A stretch of DNA of 64,000 bases from Pseudomonas sp. sp1636 (lineage in GTDB: Bacteria; Pseudomonadota; Gammaproteobacteria; Pseudomonadales; Pseudomonadaceae), in contig NZ_JARRAB010000006.1 in assembly GCF_030376615.1 (NCBI RefSeq), forward strand, positions 124,001 through 188,000. Direction: 5' to 3'. Each line of letters begins with the position of its first letter. Positions within the stretch are counted from its first letter, which is position 1. The notes under the pieces were generated by a model. That model made no database searches. It saw nothing but the letters and a program-made list of their open reading frames with translations, and was not told where the DNA came from. Positions 58,796 to 64,000 of the stretch are shown one piece after another. A program made the translations under genes and the position numbers.

Positions 58796-59022
58796 TGGTT
58801 TGAACTCCTCTCCTGCGTCGCCACGGCGACCGGAGATCGATATTGTTTTTGTATTAGTCGACCTGCATTACACCTCTGCGCAAAACCTCGAACAACGCCG
58901 CGACTGCACTGCAACTAATACTTTTTTGCACTCTTGAAAGCGAACGCAAACACCTCCACGCGACTCAACGCCAGTGGGTCCAGGCCTCTAGAAGGGATAG
59001 CCGCGCTAAGCGACTGACCGGA
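58796..59022. other. mtlE promoter region
   Basis: The 227-bp gap between mtlR and mtlE is AT-rich compared with its flanks. It contains the inverted and direct repeats listed separately. No reading frame is supported. Confidence 0.5.
58851..58921 (-). promoter_or_regulatory. Candidate MtlR operator upstream of mtlE
   Basis: GTATTAGT (58851-58858) and its perfect reverse complement ACTAATAC (58914-58921) are 55 bases apart. Each lies beside a TGCA, and CGACCTGCA/CGACTGCA also repeat directly. AraC-type activators such as MtlR bind spaced half-sites of this kind. It lies 56-126 bp before the mtlE ATG. Confidence 0.4.
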
Positions 59023-59928
59023 TCAGTACAGGTTTTGCTCGGTCAAACGCTGAACCACCAGCTTGCGGTAGTCGGACGGAGTCACTCCCTTGAGCTGCAG
59101 GAAGCGCCGGTTGAAGTTGGAAATGTTGCTGAAGCCGGACTCGAAACAGATCTCGGTCACCGGCATGTCGCTCTTGCTCAGCAACTCGCAGGACTTGCTC
59201 ACCCGCAGCCGGTTGACGAACTCGACGAAGCCGCGTCCGGTGGCCTGCTTGAAGACGCGCGAGAAGTAGGTCGGGGTCATGCCCAGGTAGTGCGCGACCT
59301 CTTCCTGGCTCAGCTCCTGGGCATAGCGCTGAAAGATGTAGTCCACCGCCCGGTTGATGCGCTCGACGTGATGCTCGTCGGCCAGTTGCGCGGCGACACT
59401 GCCGGAGAGCAGCTGGTAGTCCTCGCTGGCGGCCAGCAGCTCGAGGAGGATGAAGAAATGCCCGAGGCGGGCGATGCCCTGGGAGTCGGCGATCTTCTGC
59501 AGCAGGCCCCTGGCCTCGCGGATGCAGCGTGGGTCGCGAAACTCGATACCGAACTGGGCATGCTCCAGCAACGGCGCCAGCCCCTTCAACTCGGAAAATA
59601 CCGCCGTGCCGCGATCGAGCACCTCGTCGGTGAAGTTCACCAGCATGTCGCGCGTGGCGAAGTGCTCGCCCTCTTCGACCTGGCTGATCCAGTTGTGCGG
59701 CAGGTTGGGCCCGGTGAGGAACAGGCTATCGGGGGAAAAATTGCCGATGTAATCGCCGATGAAGACCTTGCCGGAACTGGCGACTATCAGGTGCAGCTCG
59801 TACTCCTTGTGGAAATGCCAGCGCACCAGCGGCGACGGAAAACCATGCTGACGATAGATCAGCGAGTGGCCTTCGTGATCATCCATCAACTCGAAGGAGG
59901 GGTCGGGTACACGGACTGTACGGGTCAT
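59023..59928 (-). CDS. mtlR: AraC-family activator of the mannitol operon, MtlR
   Basis: Regulator of 301 residues. The N-terminal cupin-like sensing part (about 20-110) contains RWHFHKEYELHLIVASSGKV and GPNLPHNWIS. The C-terminal double helix-turn-helix (about 200-300) has YLGMTPTYFSRVFKQATGRG and FESGFSNISNFNRRFLQLKG. It lies directly upstream of mtlE on the same strand. The P. fluorescens homologue activates mtlEFGKDYZ with mannitol, sorbitol or arabitol. Confidence 0.93.
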   Translation of the reverse strand: MTRTVRVPDPSFELMDDHEGHSLIYRQHGFPSPLVRWHFHKEYELHLIVASSGKVFIGDYIGNFSPDSLFLTGPNLPHNWISQVEEGEHFATRDMLVNFTDEVLDRGTAVFSELKGLAPLLEHAQFGIEFRDPRCIREARGLLQKIADSQGIARLGHFFILLELLAASEDYQLLSGSVAAQLADEHHVERINRAVDYIFQRYAQELSQEEVAHYLGMTPTYFSRVFKQATGRGFVEFVNRLRVSKSCELLSKSDMPVTEICFESGFSNISNFNRRFLQLKGVTPSDYRKLVVQRLTEQNLY

Positions 59929-61215
59929 GGTTCGCGGTCAATTTTGGGTGGCCCAGGTGGCGCAGCAGACCGCGCCGGCACTGGCTCGCAGCTCGCGGCG
60001 GAACACTGCATCTTGGCCAGGCCGGGCGGCGGCGGATGGTAGGCCTGCGTGCAGCGCAGTTTGTCAGCCTCAGGTATTAATTTAAGCACATCCCCCTCAC
60101 CGGCAGGCAGGCACGTGCCGAATGCTCCGCTGCGCTCATAACAAGGCCAGCTGCCCGCCCGGCGGGCGGAAGCGCCGTGCCGATGCCCCGGACGATGGGC
60201 CGTCCAGCAGCCGATGCTCCAGATCAGCGTCGGCCGCAGCAATGCCATGATTTGCAACCAGACGCCTGTGCCTGGCCCGCAGCCATAACGCCCATAGACG
60301 CGGTGCCAGTGGCCATGGTTCTCAGGGAGATCGCAGCAGGGCAACGCGGTTCGGGCGACCTCAACAACCCGACGGTTATCTCGGCCGTCACGCCTGGATC
60401 GCTGACTTTGCCTGGCCGTAGATCCTTGACTCCCACGGCTCATCTCGCAGCCAATGACGACTCACCTGTTGCCCCCCCCAAAGGCCGCGAGAATACTGGG
60501 CAACCAACTCAGTAGGCCGCTGAGAACACACTCACCTTTCCCATGAAAATAAATGTACCTAACTATCATTATTATGACTTTGCCAAGGGTCGGCTTGAGC
60601 GACAGACTGCTCCTCTCTTGCGCCAAAGTGCCATGCCACGTTTAACGGGCATGTTCAGCCAGAATTGAGCGTTTGCCCGCACAAAGAGAACGCTCGTCTG
60701 TACATGCCGGCGCACTGGGTTGGGTGGCCATGATCGGCATCGGCACGCCGTATCGCATGATGCCGAAACTCTTTGTGCCTGACCTCGACGATCGAATTGC
60801 GCGCTGGGCGCCAACATTGTGGGTTCACGGCCACACCCCTAACAGCCGTGACTATCATGTAAGCAACCCCCCGCGGTTATGCACGCGGGGATATCCCGGA
60901 AAAGCTGGCATTTGACCCGTTTCTAACCATCCAGGTATGAGCGAATGGACGCAGTCAGCCTGCTAAGGCGCGAGCAGTTTTAGAGGCCATACGAGTCAAT
61001 CGCCTGGGCCTCCAATGGCGCAATCGCTCGATCAGGTGAAGGCGCAGTTACACGTCATCCAGCGCAGGAGGGAAGCAGCACCGGCACAGCCGGACAATAC
61101 GGATCGGGAGGCTTCCTAGCACACCGCTCCGCACAACGAGGCTAGCAGCGGATCCGTGCTTCGGCGCGGTCGGTCAACAGCCAATCCGACAGACTTGGTT
61201 CAAGGAAGTAGGTTA
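59929..61215. other. Long stretch without intact genes
   Basis: Nearly 1.3 kb between mtlR and a small membrane-protein gene. It holds the metallophosphoesterase remnant at 60763-60953. The remaining frames are short and unlike any family I know. An AT-rich patch lies at about 60535-60585. It is most likely decayed former coding DNA plus the mtlR promoter. Confidence 0.5.
60763..60953 (+). pseudogene. C-terminal remnant of a calcineurin-like metallophosphoesterase
   Basis: The frame reads LFVPDLDDRIARWAPTLWVH followed by GHTPNSRDYHV, matching the last part of small metallophosphoesterases, whose metal site is Gly-His-Thr-His. Then a short deletion and one extra C in a run of six C (near 60867-60872) break the frame. 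In the shifted frame it continues NPRGYARGDIPEKLAFDPFL and ends at 60953, again as the family does. The N-terminal two thirds are not recognisable. Confidence 0.65.
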
Positions 61216-61551
61216 ATGAATACGACATTGCTTTCCCCGGATACGCGAGGCAATAAGCCGCTCTGGATCGTTTTCTGGATCTATGGCGTGCTCGTCAGCC
61301 ACCTTTACTTCGGTGCGATTATCTATTCTTACCGGACATTGGGAACGCCGGTATTAGGTGCGTTACTGGCGGGCTTCGTTCTATACACCGCCTGGATCAT
61401 GCGCTCGGTGTGGGTTAACGCGTTCAACGTCGGTAACGAGACTTACGGCCACATCGCGCGCTACCTCACCGTCGCCTGGGCTCTCAATGCCGTGCTGGTA
61501 TCCGGCTTCCTGTTCCTCGGGCACCTCGACCTGGTCTCGGTGCCCATCTGA
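61216..61551 (+). CDS. Small membrane protein of unknown function
   Basis: Protein of 111 residues with three or four hydrophobic helices (about 18-40, 44-62 and 82-104). WIVFWIYGVLVSHLYFGAII and the loop NAFNVGNETYGHIARYLTVA are the most distinctive parts. I do not recognise a named family. AAGGAAG lies just before the ATG at 61216, supporting translation. It stands alone, convergent with yheV. Confidence 0.7.
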   Translation: MNTTLLSPDTRGNKPLWIVFWIYGVLVSHLYFGAIIYSYRTLGTPVLGALLAGFVLYTAWIMRSVWVNAFNVGNETYGHIARYLTVAWALNAVLVSGFLFLGHLDLVSVPI

Positions 61552-61771
61552 TCCGGCAGTGGGCCAGCCTGCACGCATGATGAGTTCGCCTATCCACCCC
61601 GGCAGCCGTTCCAAGCACTGCAGCCGGGGTCGGCAGGAGCAGTCTGCGGCGACCTTCTGATCGTGGCCCGCGATGCGGCACAGGCTGGCGCCTACGAGCC
61701 GAGCTCGGCCTTTATCGCCGCCTGCCGTCAGCCATTCGGCTGTACGGCCGGCGAGTTCTTCCGCGACCAGC

Positions 61772-62059
61772 CTATTGCGGCGGCTTCTTCAGCTTGGGGT
61801 TGGGGAAGAACTGCACCGCCTGCACCTTGGGGTCGGCGGCCTTGGGCTTGAGGGCGCTGACGTTGACCCGGGTCGCCAGCTCCCTGGGCACCGAATTGCC
61901 GCGCTCGTCGAGGGTGTCGGCGTAGCCGCAGGCCACGCATTCGCGGTGCGGCACAGCGTCTTCGTCCCACATCTGGATCTTGTCCATTGCGCTACACGCC
62001 GGGCACACGGCGCCGGCGATAAAGCGGCGCTTGCTGGCATTCATCGGCAGATCGTTCAT
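61772..62059 (-). CDS. yheV: YheV family zinc-ribbon protein
   Basis: Small protein of 95 residues with a zinc ribbon: Cys-Pro-Ala-Cys in GAVCPACSAMDKI and Cys-Val-Ala-Cys in CVACGYADTLDERG. The family has unknown function and is common beside prlC or kefB in gammaproteobacteria (PA0068 here). Its ATG overlaps the prlC stop codon by 4 bp, so the two are translationally coupled. Confidence 0.88.
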   Translation of the reverse strand: MNDLPMNASKRRFIAGAVCPACSAMDKIQMWDEDAVPHRECVACGYADTLDERGNSVPRELATRVNVSALKPKAADPKVQAVQFFPNPKLKKPPQ

Positions 62060-64000
62060 GCGGCCTCCTGGCTCAGGCCGAGATGGCGCAGCAGGGCGTC
62101 GATGGAGGGCTCGCGGCCACGGAAGTCGACGAACAGCGCCATGGGTTCTTGTGAGCCGCCGCGGGCGAGGATCGCCTCACGGAAGGCACGGCCGGTTTCA
62201 CTGTTAAACACGCCTTCTTCCTCGAAGCGCGAGAAGGCGTCCGCCGAAAGCACTTCGGCCCATTTGTAACTGTAGTAACCGGCCGCGTAACCGCCGGAAA
62301 AGATGTGCGCGAAACTGTTGGGAAAGCGGTTGTAAGCCGGCGGACGCAGTACCGAGACCTGGTCGCGGATGCCTTCGAGCACCTCCAGCACGCCGCGGCC
62401 GTCGCCGTGGCTGGCGTGCAGCTCGAAGTCGAACAGGCTGAACTCCAGCTGGCGCACCATCATCAAGCCGGACTGGAAATTCTTCGCCGCCAACATCTTG
62501 TCCAGCAGGCTCTGCGGCAGGGCTTCGCCGGTTTTATAGTGGCCGGAAATCAGCGCCAGGCCTTCGGGCTCCCAGCACCAGTTCTCCATAAACTGGCTCG
62601 GCAGCTCGACCGCGTCCCAGGCCACGCCGTTGATCCCCGAAGCGCCGGCATGCTCGACGCGGGTCAGCAGGTGGTGCAGGCCATGGCCGAACTCGTGGAA
62701 CAGGGTGGTGACTTCGTCGTGGGTCAGCAGCGCCGGCTGCTCGCCGACCGCCGGGGTGAAGTTGCACACCAGGTTGGCCACCGGGCTGATCAGCCGGCCA
62801 GCGGCGTCACGACGCTTGTCGCGGGCGCCGTCCATCCAGGCGCCGCCACGCTTGTTGGCGCGGGCGTAGAGGTCGAAGAAGAAGCGTCCGACATGCTCGC
62901 CGTGCTCCTTGATCTCGAACAGACGCACGTCCGGGTGCCAGCTGTCGAAACCCGACAACTCCTCGATCTGGATGCCGTAGAGCTTCTCGACGATGGCGAA
63001 CAGGCCGCTCAGCACCTTGTCGATGGGGAAGTAGGCACGGAGGATTTCCTGGGAAATGCTGTAGCGCTGCTCGCGCAGTTTCTCGCCGTAGTAGCCGAGA
63101 TCCCAGCTTTGCAGGTCGTGGCAGCCTTGCTCGGCGGCGAAGGCTTGCAGTTCGGCCAGATCCCGCACGGCGAAAGGTTTGCTGCGCAGCGCCAGGTCGC
63201 GCAAGAAATGCAGCACCTGTTCGGTGGACTCGGCCATCTTGCTGGCCAGGCTCAGCTCGGCGTAGTTGGCGAAGCCGAGCAACTGCGCCAATTCCTGGCG
63301 CAGGCCGAGGATTTCCAGCATCACCGGGCCGTTGTCGTGCTGGCCGGCATTCGGCCCCTGATCGGAGGCGCGGGTGCAGTAGGCGGCATAGACCTCTTCG
63401 CGCAGGGCGCGGTCGTCGGCGTAGGTCAGCACCGCGAAGTAGCTGGGGAATTCCAGGCTGATCAGCCAGCCGTCCAGGCCCTTGGCCGCGGCGACTTGCT
63501 GCATCTGTGCCTTGGCCGAATCGGTCAGGCCAGCCAGCGCCGCCTCCTCGGTAACCTGCTTGCTCCAGGCTTGGGTGGCATCGAGCAACTGATTGGAGAA
63601 ACGACTGCCCAGCTCGGAGAGCCGGCTCTGGATCACACCGAAACGCTGCTTCTCGGCTTCCGCCAGGTCGATGCCGGACAGGTGGAAGTCACGCAGGCTG
63701 TGCTTGAGGATGGTCTGCTGGGCGACGTCGAAAGCGGCCGCCTCGGGGCTGGCGGCCAGGGCGTGATAGGCCTCGTACAGCGCACGATTATGGCCCAGCT
63801 CGGTCGAGTACTCGGACAGCTTGGGCAGGCAGGCCTCGTAGGCCGCGCGCAGCTCGGCGTTGTTGCACACCGCATTGAGATGGCTGACCGGACTCCAGGC
63901 GCGGCCCAGGCGCTCATTCAATTCGTCGAGCGCCCGCACCAGCCCATTCCAGCTTGGTGTGCCAGACTGTTGCTGAAGCAGTTCGACAATGGCGGCACGA
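62056..64000 (-). CDS. prlC: Oligopeptidase A, M3 family (partial)
   Basis: Cytoplasmic zinc metallopeptidase that degrades oligopeptides, including cleaved signal peptides. About 648 of the usual 680 or so residues are visible; the start lies beyond the window edge, since the frame is open to 64000 (AIVELLQQQSGTPSWNGLV and on). The zinc motif is FHEFGHGLHHLL (His-Glu-x-x-His), with the third ligand region nearby in GVAWDAVELPSQFMENWCWE. The C-terminus reads GREPSIDALLRHLGLSQEAA. It is followed by yheV with a 4-bp overlap. Confidence 0.95.
   Translation of the reverse strand, partial: RAAIVELLQQQSGTPSWNGLVRALDELNERLGRAWSPVSHLNAVCNNAELRAAYEACLPKLSEYSTELGHNRALYEAYHALAASPEAAAFDVAQQTILKHSLRDFHLSGIDLAEAEKQRFGVIQSRLSELGSRFSNQLLDATQAWSKQVTEEAALAGLTDSAKAQMQQVAAAKGLDGWLISLEFPSYFAVLTYADDRALREEVYAAYCTRASDQGPNAGQHDNGPVMLEILGLRQELAQLLGFANYAELSLASKMAESTEQVLHFLRDLALRSKPFAVRDLAELQAFAAEQGCHDLQSWDLGYYGEKLREQRYSISQEILRAYFPIDKVLSGLFAIVEKLYGIQIEELSGFDSWHPDVRLFEIKEHGEHVGRFFFDLYARANKRGGAWMDGARDKRRDAAGRLISPVANLVCNFTPAVGEQPALLTHDEVTTLFHEFGHGLHHLLTRVEHAGASGINGVAWDAVELPSQFMENWCWEPEGLALISGHYKTGEALPQSLLDKMLAAKNFQSGLMMVRQLEFSLFDFELHASHGDGRGVLEVLEGIRDQVSVLRPPAYNRFPNSFAHIFSGGYAAGYYSYKWAEVLSADAFSRFEEEGVFNSETGRAFREAILARGGSQEPMALFVDFRGREPSIDALLRHLGLSQEAA

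Noticed and set aside
60560..60585. Fur-box-like AT-rich sequence (tatcattattatga)
   Set aside because: Only a loose match to the Fur consensus and no intact gene placed to be controlled by it.

Overview
This 64 kb, GC-rich stretch is chromosomal DNA of a Pseudomonas-type gammaproteobacterium. Gene content and order match blocks known from Pseudomonas aeruginosa: ampDh2-dgcH-dsbA-cc4-engB-ersA-polA-thrB-nrdJba-znuA-zur-znuCB-metNIQ (about PA5485-PA5505), the cytochrome aa3 oxidase cluster (about PA0105-PA0114), and yheV-prlC (about PA0068-PA0067). In P. aeruginosa these blocks lie on either side of oriC, so the window is probably near the replication origin. No tRNA, rRNA, CRISPR array, insertion sequence or integrase gene was seen.

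Layout. 1-2014: TAXI/TRAP transporter (permease cut by the window edge). 2015-5438: a decayed region with a globin-sensor remnant, a PAS chemoreceptor and a DUF5924 membrane protein. 5420-13094: SpmAB-like protein, marC-ampDh2, a DASH cryptochrome, and the dsbA-EEP-dgcH operon. 13254-15112: cytochrome c4, a gutted second cytochrome, engB and the ErsA small RNA with an AlgU-type promoter. 15256-22477: polA, DUF2782, thrB and the split class II ribonucleotide reductase nrdJa/nrdJb. 22579-27752: a foreign, AT-richer island. 27689-34463: zinc uptake (znuA, zur, znuCB) and methionine uptake (metNIQ). 34547-40486: a polar amino-acid ABC importer with a deacylase-like hydrolase, a broken OprD-type porin and a MocR regulator. 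40487-48888: heme A synthesis, assembly factors and structural genes of the aa3 oxidase. 50290-59928: pgi plus the mannitol operon mtlEFGKDZ with regulator mtlR. 59929-61215: no intact gene, one metallophosphoesterase remnant. 61216-64000: a small membrane protein, yheV and partial prlC.

The most unusual part is the island between nrdJa and znuA. It carries a protein with a zinc ribbon, a MutL/MORC-like GHKL ATPase domain and a PD-(D/E)XK nuclease domain; a Vsr endonuclease broken by a 5-bp tandem duplication; and, converging on them, a cytosine-5 DNA methyltransferase preceded by an unknown 120-residue acidic protein. The cargo lies between a 46-bp imperfect inverted repeat. The whole segment lies between two copies of the 3' end of znuA: a 22-codon orphan tail on the left and the present znuA tail on the right, sharing a 27-bp repeat with 2 mismatches. 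This looks like integration into the 3' end of znuA with replacement of the gene's tail, but no recombinase is present.

Functional links: ZnuABC and Zur share a Zur-box region; the mannitol operon feeds fructose through MtlZ to fructose-6-phosphate and on through the adjacent Pgi; the aa3 oxidase has a promoter of stationary-phase (RpoS) character; and the ABC-hydrolase-porin-MocR set looks like an uptake and cleavage route for a modified amino acid. Several remnants (protoglobin, cytochrome c5, OprD, metallophosphoesterase, vsr) show ongoing gene loss.
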